From NCBI GenBank assembly GCA_023846275.1, contig CM043870.1, positions 3,905,527 through 3,969,526 of the forward strand: 64,000 nt of DNA, given 5' to 3'. Each line of letters begins with the position of its first letter. Within the stretch, counting starts at the first letter, position 1. The position numbers and the translations under genes were made by a program. The notes under the pieces are model-generated. The model saw only the letters and a list, made by a program, of their open reading frames with translations, searched no databases and was not told the DNA's origin. Of the stretch, positions 49,510 to 63,300 are shown piece after piece. Source of the DNA: Vanilla planifolia. Lineage: Eukaryota > Streptophyta > Magnoliopsida > Asparagales > Orchidaceae.

Positions 49510-52061
49510 ACCCTCGCGAAGCAGCGAATAGGGTTTTCGTTCGACGGCGATAGTGAGGAAATTCCCGGCGTACGGCGCGTGATTCCGGCGGCCTGGCAAG
49601 GGGCTTTTTGTGCCCGGAGATTCACGAGACCGAGGAGAGTCGATTGAGACCAAATTCGTTCGGCGAGGAGTTGCGGCGAGCTGCGGACGAGCTTCACCGT
49701 CGCCGGCGTCTTCGAGGTAGGAATTTCAGATATTTAAATTAGATAATTAGCAAATTGAAGCATGTATTAGTTTGCAAATCTCTATCTAAGCATGCGAATG
49801 TGATTTTTGAAGCTAATTGTACAAATTATCGAAAATTGCATGTTAGGGTTTTCGGGACGTTAATTTGTTTCGCCGAAATTGGAAAATTACCAAGCATGAG
49901 GATTTAAATATGCCACTTTATTCATGTTAATATGATTGTATAATGCTAGAACTATAATTTCGTGAATTGTCAACATGAGGATTAGACGAAACTGCTCGGC
50001 GGAAAACTTGATTTAAACCTTAGGAAATTAGCGACATTATTGGTACATTAGGATAGTACGAACATGTTCTCCTTGTTCGCAGTCGCCGGAAATCGACGGA
50101 ATGATCGTATTGGTCGGCTATTGCGGCGGCTAGGGTTTCGCGGACGACGGGCGAAGGAAGGAGACGAATTAAGGATTAATTAGGGATTAGTTGAATTATT
50201 AAGAGAATAATAATAATATTAATCATTAATATTATATATAAGCGTCGGCTGAATTTCGGATTAATAACTGACCGGCGGGGTTTGGTTCAGCATGAAAGCC
50301 CGAACCGGTGGCAAGATGCGATTCAGGGGATTCGGCGCGGTATAGTGAATAGCAAAATTTTAAATTCGGGGAATTATTCCGAATTTTGGAAAAAATGGAT
50401 AAAATGCAAAAATTTGATATTTCAAATTTAGGAAAAATTCGATAATTGAGTTTTAGGAATTATTTACATTTAGAAAATTCAAGGAAAATCAGAAAACTTG
50501 GAAATGAGAAATTTCGAAAATTCTAGAGATCAGTGGGTAAAGAACAAATTTCCTGAAGTGGGGAAAAATGTTATCACTGATGACAGTACAGCTGGAAACA
50601 GTCAGACAAAGGTATGGTACACGGATGCTACCAGAACAGTCAGTAATTGACAATTGTGTTGCTTTGATGGCAACGGCATGGATTGAGTCAGTTTATTCAG
50701 TATTGGCATATTTCATGGATTGGCATATTGGACCGGACTACTATAGACCCTATATGATGTTTTAGGGTAGTTGTGGTAGGTAACTGTGCGGTTCGGACTT
50801 AGCTTCCACAGTATACATGTAGACTGGTATACGCCTTGTTGTACCTGGACACATGTTGCCGAATCTTGGAGTTAGAGATTGGCAATGACTGTAGGGGCGT
50901 GAGCTTCTATGGAAGTTGTTGGTAGAGGACTCCTTGGGACGGTGGCTGAGTCAATCTCTCCTGGTCCATGTGTGTAGGCCTGCGCGCCTGAGGGTGGCAG
51001 GGGTGTCTCGCAGTGGCTAGCCAAGTGTGTAGGCCTGCGCGCCTTAGGGTGGCAGGGGTGTCTCACGTTGGCTAGAGATTATGTGACTGGATCTGTCTGT
51101 AGTCTCCAGGAGATTGATTGACGAGAGACACTGCGGTGTCGGGTGCTTAGGCGCCATGCGTGTTTCGAGATGGGCATTCCCACTGGCACGTTGCCTGGTA
51201 GCCCAGAGGAGAGCTACTCTGGTGTGACTGGGGTGGCTGTGGTTGGTCGGAGTCTGGGACTGAGAGTGCCTATCCACCGTACATTGTTATGCTGTATTCC
51301 TGTATTTTTGCTATTATCCTTCTCTTGCATGTGAGTTTTACTAGCTGACTTTCCTACTGGGCGTAGCTCATTCCTGTATTATATATTTTCAGTGGCTCGG
51401 CAGACTTGACGCTACCGGATTAGGTGGGATCGTGGTCAGCAGGCTTGTGAAGGATTTCTGATTGGTGATTGTCTGATATATTCTGGTTAGTTGATTGTTG
51501 CTGTTGGATGTTTCAGTGAGACTGTTATTCTCATATGTTACATATAATTTGAGGGTAATTCGGAATTATGTATCTGGATGAACAATATTACACTTGTGGA
51601 CTTGTATCTTATTCTTGTAATGTAGTTCCATTTACTGTCTTATCTTATTGTCTTGGAGTATGGTGAGTGGAGTGCTACATTTATCTGTGGATGTTATATA
51701 TCTTTCTGTTTGATGGTGAGGTCATTACATGACTATGGAACTTAACCGTGGGGGTTCAGACTTCTATTAGATCGGTTCTCCTACCGGTGTGGGTAAGGAG
51801 TATTTGGTCTAGTAGGAGTAACATTGCGCGAGTCCATCTGTTAACTCAGGAGTCATGAACCTGACTTGACGGTGTACCCGGGAGATGGGATCCACATTGT
51901 TAAGGAAAGTAGGTGTGTAATGATGTGTTATATCCTATGTTTTCGTAGGCTGCTCAGGTTGGTATGGGACGATCTGAGCTGTCTATATAAAAAAAAAAAA
52001 AAAAAAAAAAAAAAATGTATGCCAAAAATCAGCCTAGGAAAAAAATGGGGTGTAACAGTAG

Positions 52062-52074
52062 TGGTATCAGAGCC
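52062..52074 (+). other. primer-binding site (initiator Met-tRNA type)
   Basis: TGGTATCAGAGCC begins four bases after the 5' LTR and is complementary to the 3' end of plant initiator Met-tRNA, the usual primer of this clade. Confidence 0.9.
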
Positions 52075-52171
52075 CTAGGTGAGGATAACGGGGCTAGACG
52101 TGTATAGGGGTTCAACCCAAGGTGGGGAGAACTGTTGATTCTTTTGTATACTATAGTAATCCATATGCCAA

Positions 52172-55100
52172 TTGCCAAATGACGACTCTAATGCCAGATT
52201 AATTGTTTTTGACAGTATGGCTGGTACCAGGAGACTTTCCGCTCGTGGAGCAGCTAGAGGCAGACCGGTATCTACTACTCCTACCCCGGAGACGATCCCA
52301 GCATTGCCAGTTGAGCCAGCCGTGGATCGTTGGATCGATGCCTTCATGCGGTTGCGTCCGCGGAGCTTCAGTGGGTCGGCTGACCCAGCGGTGGCAGATG
52401 ACTGGATGGCTCATATGCTTGAGCTATTTGATGCCTTGGGATGTCCATTCGGCAGGAGGGTAGTGCTTGCTGCTCTAGTGTTGGAGGGAGAGGCTGCTAC
52501 CTGGTGGAGAGGCCAGCGGCGCGCTATGTTTGGGGAGGCCCAGAACAGTGAGATAGCATGGGATGACTTTGTTGAGGCATTCAGGGAGTGCTACATTCCG
52601 GCCTCTGCCATGGCTCAGTTCAGGAGGGAACTTATACACCTCAGGCAGGGCCAGATGTCAGTGAACGATTACTTATCGAGGTTCACTTATCTGGCGAGGT
52701 ACGCCGTAGAGCTGGTGCCTTCTGAGGAACGCAGATGTGAGATGTTCCTGGAGGGACTTCGTCCTATGCTGCAGCGCCAGCTAGTTGTGAGTCGGTTTGC
52801 CAGGTTTCGTGACTTGGTGGAGGCTGCGAGATCCGTTGAGCTTATTGATATCCGGATGGAGGCCCAGAGAGAGACTCATAACAAGAGGAAGGAATTCAGA
52901 AATATCCAACAAAACAAAAAGGGCAAGAGACACAGAGATCACAGTGGTACTCAGGAGGTCGTGGTCCGGCCACGACCTATTTCTGAGAGACCAGTGCAGC
53001 AGACAGGTACCCGGACTGGGGGGATTATCTGCTACCATTGTCGACAGCCCGGACACAAGAAGTGCGACTGCCCAGAGTTGAAGAAACAGAGGATCACGGG
53101 ACCGGTTGGTTCATCTGGGGGACAGCCCAGGGTATTTGCACTGACTCGGCAGCAGGCTTCAGAGTCACCAGAAGTGATCACAGGTATGCTTCATTTTGGC
53201 AACGTGCAGTGCATGACTTTGTTTGATACTGGTGCATCTCATTCTTTTGTTGCTGAGAGGATCTGGAATCAGATATCAGGATCCAAGGGTTACTTGAAGG
53301 AACCCTTACTGGTTAGACTTCCTGATGGGAAAGAGATTCCCACTGTTCAGAAGATTGACGGATCTATTCTGATTAGTGGACACGAATTCGTGACAGAGTT
53401 GATATGTGTGCCACTAGCAGAGTTCGACATCATTTTGGGGATGGATTGGTTGTGCCACCATGCAGTGGTTCTGGATTGTTGGGAGAAGAAGGTCAGGATC
53501 AGAGTGCCTGGTTCGGGGGATGTGATATACTTTGGTCTGAACAGGCAGATTCCCCTGATCTCAGTTCTTCAGACGGAGAGGTTAGTAAGTAAGGGTTGTA
53601 CTGGTTGGTTGGCCTATGTGACCGATAGCCAAGCCACCACTACCCCTATGTCAGATATTCCAGTGGTGAGAGACTTTCCTATGGTCTTTCCAGAGGAGTT
53701 GCCTGGACTTCCACCAGCTAGGGAAGTGGAGTTTTCGATTGATTTGGAGGCAGGAGTAGCTCCTATTGCTAGAGCTCCTTACAGGATGGCTCCAGCCGAG
53801 CTAGCAGAGTTGAAGACTCAATTACAGGACTTATTAGACAAGGGACTCATACGCCCCAGTTGTTCACCTTGGGGTGCCCCTGTCTTATTCGTCAAGAAGA
53901 AAGATGGTAGTATGAGGCTGTGTGTGGATTATAGGGAATTGAATAAGGTTACTATTCGTAACCGGTACCCGTTACCACGCATCGATGATTTGTTGGATCA
54001 GCTTCAGGGAGCAACTGTGTTCTCCAAGATTGATTTACGCTCGGGTTATCACCAGATCCGGATTAGAGATTCTGATGTAACCAAAACAGCATTCCGTACT
54101 AGATATGGGCATTACGAGTTCACAGTGTTACCTTTTGGATTGACTAATGCTCCAGCAGTATTTATGAACCTGATGCATCGAGTGTTTCGTGCCTTTCTGG
54201 ATCGGTTTGTGATCATCTTTATAGATGATATATTGATTTATTCCAGAGATAGGGAAACTCATGCAGATCAGTTGAGGACTGTGCTTACAGTGTTGCGGGA
54301 GAATGAGCTGTATGCAAAATTCTCCAAGTGTTCCTTTTGGCTGGACTCAGTAGCATTCTTGGGACACATTGTCAGTGCAGAGGGCGTGGCTGTTGATCCT
54401 AGCAAGATACGAGCTATTGTTGATTGGAAACGGCCATCTTCTGTCACTGAGATCCGGAGTTTCCTTGGTTTGGCTGGATACTATAGGAAATTTGTTCCTC
54501 ACTTTTCTAGACTGGCCGCTCCACTAACACAGTTGACCCGGAAGGGAAAATCTTTTGAGTGGTCAGAGAGTTGTGAGAACAGTTTCCTAGAGCTGAAGCA
54601 GAGGCTTAGCACCGCTCCAGTATTGATGTTACCTACACAGGAGAAGCCGTATCAGATGTATACTGATGCTTCACATATAGGCTTGGGAGCCGTACTGATG
54701 CAGGATAGTAGAGTTATAGCATATGCTTCGAGGCAACTGAAGGATCATGAGAAGAATTATCCCACTCATGATTTGGAGTTAGCTGCTGTCATTTTTGCCT
54801 TGAAGATATGGAGACATTATTTGTACGGAGTTCCTGTAGATTGTTTCTCCGACCACAAGAGTCTTAAGTATCTGTTCACTCAGAAGGAACTGAACTTGAG
54901 GCAGAGGAGGTGGTTGGAACTGATAAAAGATTACGAACTGACAATAAACTACTGCGAGGGAAAGGCTAATCCAGTGGCTGATGCCTTGAGCAGACATGTA
55001 GTTGTGCATACTGTGATAGCTTGCGACTCTATAGCAGACTTGGATTGGGATGTTGAGAGATGTCAGGAACAGTTGTCTGTTCAGAGACTGGCTCACAGAC

Positions 55101-56577
55101 TCAGTTCGTTGACTATTCGGGCTGACTGGTTATCTGAGATGCGTGATCTTCAGCTTGGTGATGAAGAGCTGAAGGAGAAGATTGAGTTGGCATCGCAGGG
55201 ATTGGGAGGAGACTTTGCTCTCAGAGACGACATTTTGACCTTCAGGGGTCGCTGGTGTGTACCATCACATCAGGAGTTCAGGGAGAGGATCCTTCGGGAG
55301 GCTCACTATGGAACCTTGGCTATGCACCCTGGAGAAGTCAAGATGTACAGGAATTTGAGGAGTGTTTTCTGGTGGAGAGGTTTGAAGACAGATGTTGCTG
55401 CCTTTGTTAGGAAATGCCTTACATGTCAGCAAGTTAAGGCCGAACACCAGAGACCTGGAGGATTGTTACAGAGATTGCCGATTCCGGAGTGGAAATGGGA
55501 TGACATCACTATGGACTTTGTGACTGGTCTTCCTCGTACCAGACAAGGTTTGATGCTATTTGGGTCATCGTAGATCGATTGACCAAGTCAGCCCATTTCT
55601 TATCCATTAAGAAGACGGATTCAGCGGCACAGTTGGCAGAGATATATATTCAGCAGATTGTCAGATTGCATGGGATTCCCCGTTCTATTATTTCTGACAG
55701 AGACGCCAAATTCACATCACAGTTTTGGAAGAGCTTACACACTGCCATGGGTACACAGTTAAAGTTCAGTACTGCTTATCATCCTCAGACGGATGGACAG
55801 TCTGAGCGGACTATTCGGACCTTGGAGGATTTGCTACGCTTGAGCGTACAAACTTACTCAACAGATTGGACTAGACGATTACCCTTGGTAGAGTTTGTGT
55901 ACAATAACAGCTTCCAGGCGTCGATTGGTATGGCACCTTACGAGGCGTTGTATGGGCGTAGGTGCAGATCTCCTCTTTGTTGGGAGGAGGGTGATTCCAG
56001 GAGAGTGTGGGGACCCCAGATTGTAGAGGAGACCACAGCGGAAGTCAAGTTATTGCAGGACAGATTACGTACTGTGCAAGATCGCCAGAAGAAATATTAT
56101 GATCCTAAGCACAAGGCTGTTGAGTTTTCTGTGGGAGATAGGGTATTCCTGAAGGTCAGTCCTATGCGGGGTCTATTCAGGTTTGGAAAGCCTTCTAAGC
56201 TTCGACCTCGTTACATTGGACCCTATCCTATTCTGGAGAGGATCGGTGAAGTGGCTTACAGGTTGGCACTTCCTGAGCATCTGACTGAGATTCACAATGT
56301 GTTCCATGTTTCGAATCTCAAGAAATATGTGCCAGATCCTTCTCATTGCATCAGTGATGATCTTCCTGGTTTACAAGTGGCACCAGATTCTTCTTATGTG
56401 GAACTACCAGTTCGCATCCTCGAGGAGAGCAGCAGACAGCTGAGGAACAGGTCGTTTCCTATGGTCAAGGTTCTGTGGAATAGACATGACGAAAGGGAGG
56501 CAACCTGGGAGCTAGAGCAGGATGTTGCTGAAAAATGGCCGGAACTTCTTGCTGAATTTCGAGGGCGAAATTCCTGA
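52172..56577 (+). CDS. Ty3/gypsy gag-pol polyprotein region (about one break)
   Basis: The parts are in chromovirus order. Gag lies at about 52.2-53.0 kb with the retrotransposon gag core and a CCHC zinc knuckle ([14 protein letters not shown]) near 53.03 kb. Protease has DTGAS near 53.23 kb. Reverse transcriptase lies at about 53.75-54.4 kb with FIDDILIYS as its catalytic box. RNase H lies at about 54.65-54.95 kb (YTDAS). Integrase lies at about 55.3-56.1 kb with an H-H-C-C finger and the DDE core ([17 protein letters not shown]), followed by the GPY module (RYIGPYPIL). A chromodomain-like tail lies at about 56.4-56.57 kb. The text is close to Del/Tekay clade proteins. The region is nearly open throughout but counts as broken once. 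Confidence 0.92.
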
Positions 56578-56578
56578 T

Positions 56579-56591
56579 AAGGTGGGGAGAT
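56579..56591 (+). other. polypurine tract
   Basis: A purine-rich stretch (aaggtggggaga) directly precedes the 3' LTR, as needed for plus-strand priming in this family. Confidence 0.8.
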
Positions 56592-59500
56592 TGTTATACC
56601 CGGTAAAATTTTATGTATTTGATCTTTAATAAATTAATTGTGGCTTGGATGATTTCGAATCGACAGTAGGATGAGCCAGGAACTCAATTGTAGGCTATTG
56701 GAATTTCTGAAATCTTTTGGGAATTTTTCGGAGCACCGAGGAATTTTTAATTAATTTTCCCTATTTAATTGGATTTATTAGATTTTTAGAAATTCGAAAA
56801 TCTAATTAAATTAAACCGGAAATCGTTTTTTTTATCGCGCGTGAACCGGACCGGAACGGTTCAGCGGAGGCGGAGGCGGTTCACCGGGTGAGTTTGCGTG
56901 TGCGTTCTAATAAGCGGATCGGACGGTCGAGATCGGCGGGTGAGATCGAACCGGCTGATCGGGTGCTTACCGTGTTGATAGCGTGTCGACAGCGCGTATT
57001 GTGTGCTTACCGTGTGGATAGCGTGTCGACAGCGCGTATCGGGTGCTCACGTGTCGAAAACGTGTCGAACGCGTAACGGGTTCACCGTGTCGGCCCGGGG
57101 TATAAAAACCCTCGCGAAGCAGCGAATAGGGTTTTCGTTCGACGGCGATAGTGAGGAAATTCCCGGCGTACGGCGCGTGATTCCGGCGGCCTGGCAAGGG
57201 GCTTTTTGTGCCCGGAGATTCACGAGACCGAGGAGAGTCGATTGAGACCAAATTCGTTCGGCGAGGAGTTGCGGCGAGCTGCGGACGAGCTTCACCGTCG
57301 CCGGCGTCTTCGAGGTAGGAATTTCAGATATTTAAATTAGATAATTAGCAAATTGAAGCATGTATTAGTTTGCAAATCTCTATCTAAGCATGCGAATGTG
57401 ATTTTTGAAGCTAATTGTACAAATTATCGAAAATTGCATGTTAGGGTTTTCGGGACGTTAATTTGTTTCGCCGAAATTGGAAAATTACCAAGCATGAGGA
57501 TTTAAATATGCCACTTTATTCATGTTAATATGATTGTATAATGCTAGAACTATAATTTCGTGAATTGTCAACATGAGGATTAGACGAAACTGCTCGGCGG
57601 AAAACTTGATTTAAACCTTAGGAAATTAGCGACATTATTGGTACATTAGGATAGTACGAACATGTTCTCCTTGTTCGCAGTCGCCGGAAATCGACGGAAT
57701 GATCGTATTGGTCGGCTATTGCGGCGGCTAGGGTTTCGCGGACGACGGGCGAAGGAAGGAGACGAATTAAGGATTAATTAGGGATTAGTTGAATTATTAA
57801 GAGAATAATAATAATATTAATCATTAATATTATATATAAGCGTCGGCTGAATTTCGGATTAATAACTGACCGGCGGGGTTTGGTTCAGCATGAAAGCCCG
57901 AACCGGTGGCAAGATGCGATTCAGGGGATTCGGCGCGGTATAGTGAATAGCAAAATTTTAAATTCGGGGAATTATTCCGAATTTTGGAAAAAATGGATAA
58001 AATGCAAAAATTTGATATTTCAAATTTAGGAAAAATTCGATAATTGAGTTTTAGGAATTATTTACATTTAGAAAATTCAAGGAAAATCAGAAAACTTGGA
58101 AATGAGAAATTTCGAAAATTCTAGAGATCAGTGGGTAAAGAACAAATTTCCTGAAGTGGGGAAAAATGTTATCACTGATGACAGTACAGCTGGAAACAGT
58201 CAGACAAAGGTATGGTACACGGATGCTACCAGAACAGTCAGTAATTGACAATTGTGTTGCTTTGATGGCAACGGCATGGATTGAGTCAGTTTATTCAGTA
58301 TTGGCATATTTCATGGATTGGCATATTGGACCGGACTACTATAGACCCTATATGATGTTTTAGGGTAGTTGTGGTAGGTAACTGTGCAGTTCGGACTTAG
58401 CTTCCACAGTATACATGTAGACTGGTATACGCCTTGTTGTACCTGGACACATGTTGCCGAATCTTGGAGTTAGAGATTGGCAATGACTGTAGGGGCGTGA
58501 GCTTCTATGGAAGTTGTTGGTAGAGGACTCCTTGGGACGGTGGCTGAGTCAATCTCTCCTGGTCCATGTGTGTAGGCCTGCGCGCCTGAGGGTGGCAGGG
58601 GTGTCTCGCAGTGGCTAGCCAAGTGTGTAGGCCTGCGCGCCTTAGGGTGGCAGGGGTGTCTCACGTTGGCTAGAGATTATGTGACTGGATCTGTCTGTAG
58701 TCTCCAGGAGATTGATTGACGAGAGACACTGCGGTGTCGGGTGCTTAGGCGCCATGCGTGTTTCGAGATGGGCATTCCCACTGGCACGTTGCCTGGTAGC
58801 CCAGAGGAGAGCTACTCTGGTGTGACTGGGGTGGCTGTGGTTGGTCGGAGTCTGGGACTGAGAGTGCCTATCCACCGTACATTGTTATGCTGTATTCCTG
58901 TATTTTTGCTATTATCCTTCTCTTGCATGTGAGTTTTACTAGCTGACTTTCCTACTGGGCGTAGCTCATTCCTGTATTATATATTTTCAGTGGCTCGGCA
59001 GACTTGACGCTACCGGATTAGGTGGGATCGTGGTCAGCAGGCTTGTGAAGGATTTCTGATTGGTGATTGTCTGATATATTCTGGTTAGTTGATTGTTGCT
59101 GTTGGATGTTTCAGTGAGACTGTTATTCTCATATGTTACATATAATTTGAGGGTAATTCGGAATTATGTATCTGGATGAACAATATTACACTTGTGGACT
59201 TGTATCTTATTCTTGTAATGTAGTTCCATTTACTGTCTTATCTTATTGTCTTGGAGTATGGTGAGTGGAGTGCTACATTTATCTGTGGATGTTATATATC
59301 TTTCTGTTTGATGGTGAGGTCATTACATGACTATGGAACTTAACCGTGGGGGTTCAGACTTCTATTAGATCGGTTCTCCTACCGGTGTGGGTAAGGAGTA
59401 TTTGGTCTAGTAGGAGTAACATTGCGCGAGTCCATCTGTTAACTCAGGAGTCATGAACCTGACTTGACGGTGTACCCGGGAGATGGGATCCACATTGTTA

Positions 59501-59655
59501 AGGAAAGTAGGTGTGTAATGATGTGTTATATCCTATGTTTTCGTAGGCTGCTCAGGTTGGTATGAGACGATCTGAGCTGTCTATATAAAAAAAAAAAAAA
59601 AAAAAAAAAAAAATGTATGCCAAAAATCAGCCTAGGAAAAAAATGGGGTGTAACA
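56592..59655 (+). repeat. 3' LTR of the Tekay-type element
   Basis: It has the same length as the 5' LTR (3064 bp) and is identical except for about four transitions. It includes the TATA box at 57101-57107, the 40-bp repeats and the A run near the end. Frames here repeat those of the 5' LTR and are not genes. Confidence 0.95.
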
Positions 59656-59919
59656 GAACTCATATAAAATAACAGATCTTCCTCTTCACAGGAATTCATT
59701 TAACTCTCACTCTTATTTTATTTCAAAATTTTTCACTCCATAATATTTAGAAATTATAAATGACATATATGCAGGGCTAAAAATTTTATATTCATATTTA
59801 GATCACAATAATCATAATTTATTTAATATTTGGATATATGATAAATATTATTGTTCAAAAATAACTAAATAAAATCTTATATTTAAATTCACATAATAGA
59901 AATATGGGCATAATTTAGA

Positions 59920-59930
<11 letters not shown>

Positions 59931-59997
<67 letters not shown>
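59931..59997. repeat. (AT)n microsatellite, SKS copy B flank
   Basis: A pure AT run in the same position relative to the gene as the longer run at 29889-29978. Confidence 0.95.
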
Positions 59998-59998
<1 letters not shown>

Positions 59999-60227
59999 TT
60001 TGACTGTCAGTTAAAATTTCATCATAAATTCAACAAAAGATTTGCTTGTATCAATCCAAATATTCATGCGATTATTTTATAAAAATCTTGAAATTTTTGT
60101 ACGAGCGAAAATAAAAATTTATTTGTTCAAAAGTAACGACTGGTAGACGTTGCCATAAGACATGTGACTTTTTAGAAGAGATTAGGGCATACAACATAAT
60201 TTGGCTCAGAAGACGTGAACGATAACA

Positions 60228-60233
60228 TTTATT
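60228..60233 (-). terminator. candidate polyadenylation signal of SKS copy B
   Basis: AATAAA on the minus strand lies about 125 bases past the stop codon. It is kept in copy A. Confidence 0.55.
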
Positions 60234-60356
60234 AAACCACAAAGATCTTCGTCCACCGAAGCAACGATCAAGTGAATGTTGGAGATGGAGCAGCAAAAAC
60301 CCCTACAAAGACGCATATACTACAAGCTAAGAGGAGGAAATAATATATTCGAATCA

Positions 60357-63300
60357 TCAAAAGGTTGAACCAACAGATGTCGAGGTCAAACCGCAGCGGA
60401 GAAGGTTCGTCGGTGGAGGCTTTTCTTTAGCTGGGTTGGTGTCTGCATCAAGCACCCTCACATAAAGCTCTTGCCCAAAGTACCAGTTGTGTAGTAACTG
60501 TGAACGCAAGTTCCACATCCCCGGATTATCCATGTACACGTACACTGTTGTCCATCCATTGGGATATACCTGTAACACGATAAGCACCGCTTGTGTTTTA
60601 TATTATCAACAAGAGCACAAGAAAGATGATCGGTTTTTATACCTGAACTGTGGATCGCACGATAGGATCAACTATGTTGTACGTATCTCTCGAAGCAGGG
60701 CTCCACTCTCCATCACCAAACCTGAAACACAAAATAATCGTGTCAAGAACTAGACGCACAAACAATAATCTCATCGTGTCAAACGACCTACCCGACAACG
60801 AAGAACCCGTAGCCATCCAGATGCCAGGAGTTGTAGACATAGAGGTCGTTGACGAGCACGATCTCCAACCAGCCCTTATGGATTCCGCTCGCGACGAAGG
60901 TTCCCTGCACTAGCTCCGTTTTGATGGAGTTCACTGGGAATTCGTCCAGCCGGTACACGCCAGCACCGTCGGCGAGGTAGTCAGCGAGCTCGAGAGGCGT
61001 CGTGGGGGTTAAGTAACTCACGTTGTTGATGGCATAGAGGTGGCGGTAGGAGGTGAGCACTTTGTCCGAGCCGTGGAGTATGAAAGTTTGCGAGATGGTC
61101 GCCTTGGTCACGTTGAAGGAGCCCTGTGGGTTTGGCCTGGCAGCCCCGACCGTCATGTTGGACCGTATGCACCGTGCTTGGTCGATGGAGAAGGTCGGGT
61201 GAGTGGAAGATGGACCCGTTGGGAGGGGTCCGCTCGGTTTCGAGGTCGAGCCGCGGTAATGGAGGACTGCAACTCCGTTGAGATCGGAGTTTGGAGTCGG
61301 AGTGAATTGGGAGGGAGTGGCAACTATGTAGTAGTCTGAGACGGGTCGGTCTGCGGTGACGAGAACAGAATAGGATTGCCCGACATGAACGTCAAGAGAG
61401 TCCAGAACGATTTGTTGAGTGTAAGAGCCCTCTGTTTCGATCAAAACTAACTTATGGTCTTGTATTCTGAAGTTGAAGCTTAGTCTGGAACCAACGTTGG
61501 AGATTCTGAGTCTATATGTTTTTCCTAGATTGAGTTCATTCTTGCTGTTAGAGCCCTTATGATAAAGCATTATAAAGAAGTAGCTATCCTTTGAGAAATT
61601 GTGCATCCTACAATTTTTTTTTTCTCAAAAGAAGAATTAAAGAGTTTTCAAAAAGAAGAAATAATCATAGTTGTATGTATGTGTTCATGTTACATTTTTT
61701 TTTTGTAATATTAGGCATATTAGAATATGAACTTAATTAAAAAATGATCAAATTTAGATGACATTAATAAAGTATTTAAAAAATTAAGATGATCATGAAC
61801 CATGTGGTTAGTCAATATTAATTATAAGTTATGAATTTGTGATAGTATTAATCAAATTTAATCGAGTCATTATTTATAATAAATTAATTATGATTAAAAT
61901 TAATTTAAATATATCAAGTTTTTAGACTATATATATAATTATAATATTATATTTTACACAAAAGTTTAGTGAATAATTTAATTTTTTATTGTTTCGATTC
62001 TATTCATGTTCTACTTAATCCATATTCATTTTTGAATTACTTTTCTTGCAACAAATTGGTATGAAAATACAGAAAAAGATCTTATAAAGATAACGAATAA
62101 TTTACTTCGTATTTCTCATCTTACTAATAATTATGATAATTAGAGTATGTAAATAAAAGCTTTAGTCGTGAGTCAAAGATTGTTGGTAAAAGGAATCAAA
62201 AGGTTCAAGATGACGTTAGCCAATTTAAGAAAAAAAAAATAAGAAAACACATTTTCATTTATCAAGGTTTAGAAGTGATAGAATTTTAGAAGGTAGATAG
62301 TATAAATAATATAAAGCAAGCTCGGGAGGTCATGCAAAATGCATACAAAGATGACGATAAATTAGAAAAGGTATGTTTTCAAACCTTGAGAGATGAATTT
62401 TAAGTCTTGCAAATAAAAGAATCAAAAGATATTTCAGAATATTTCATAAGAGTGCTAAGTATAATGAATCTACTAAAAAGAAAAAGAGAAGTGTTTGAAA
62501 AAAAGCAAGCATTGGAAAAAAATTCTATGATCATTTTTCATTAGGTATGATCATATTAGGGAAGAGACATAGATGATTGAAAAACTACTTATAGATTTGT
62601 CTTTTGTATTAAAATATTGCATTCTAATATATGCTTGTAAAGCGATTTTTTTTTCCAATTTTCAACTCGTAAACTAGTATTTGTTATAGCTTATACTTGT
62701 GTTAATTATGCTATATAGCTTTGAATATTGTTAAAAGAGATTCAAACAATATATGGTTGTGCAATAAAAATCTATATTGATAATAAATTTTTTGACTATT
62801 AGGGACATGTGAAGAACAAAAATGTAGAATTAACATATGTAAAGACACAAGATCAAGTTGCTAAATGGAAGACTATTAAGTTCAAGATGGGGTGTTAAAA
62901 AATAAACTTGAATAAAAATAATTGTTAAAATTAGTTGGCATAAATTAAACATTTAAAAACAAAAGTTGGTTATGGTAATAATGATTAAATTCTATTAAAT
63001 CATTTTTTCTATTAAGTTAGTTGTGATAACATTTAATTTAAATTTAGATATTTCTTAAGATTATATAAATGTAGTTAATATTACAGTATTTAACATGAAA
63101 TTTTAGACAAAAAATTAAATTTTTTTATTATTTTCATCTTATTAATTTTTATTGCTTAAACTCATGTAATTATTTGAAGTATTCTTCTTATAAAAGGGGA
63201 ATTACTGAGAATTACAAAACAGAGTCTTGTCTAAACTAATTATATTTTGTTTGTTTTAAAAAGAACAGAGCATATGGCTAAGTAAAAACAATGGAAATGC

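Larger units (their letters stand above)
48994..52057 (+). repeat. 5' LTR of the Tekay-type element
   Basis: It begins tgttatacccggtaaaa and ends ggggtgtaaca. A TATA box sits 509 bases in, and the GC-rich leader follows. A two-unit repeat with 'gtaggcctgcgcgcct' lies at about 50970-51070. An A run lies near the 3' end. It is unusually long for an LTR, though long LTRs are known in the Del/Tekay clade. Confidence 0.95.
48994..59655 (+). mobile_element. Tekay-type Ty3/gypsy chromovirus, nearly whole (fossil, about one coding break)
   Basis: The element is 10662 bp with two 3064-bp LTRs (48994-52057 and 56592-59655) and perfect gaact target duplications (48989-48993, 59656-59660). A Met-tRNA primer site and a polypurine tract are in place. 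One gag-pol region lies between them with gag, protease, reverse transcriptase, RNase H, integrase and a C-terminal chromodomain-like segment, in the order typical of chromoviruses. The LTRs differ at about four positions, all transitions. With a plant rate of about 1.3e-8 per site per year this gives roughly 50,000 years. It lies about 700 bp downstream of the SKS copy B stop codon, on the opposite strand. Confidence 0.95.
59661..60356. repeat. inner 3' flank of SKS copy B
   Basis: It aligns with about 29300-30267 of copy A, including the (AT)n run (59931-59997 here) and the polyadenylation hexamer. A segment of about 300 bp present in copy A just left of its AT run (about 29570-29880) appears to be missing here. 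Confidence 0.65.

Noticed and set aside
49290-49697. Set of overlapping frames repeated exactly at 56888-57295
   Set aside because: They are the same LTR leader region present in both LTRs, open by chance in GC-rich sequence. No protein family was recognised.
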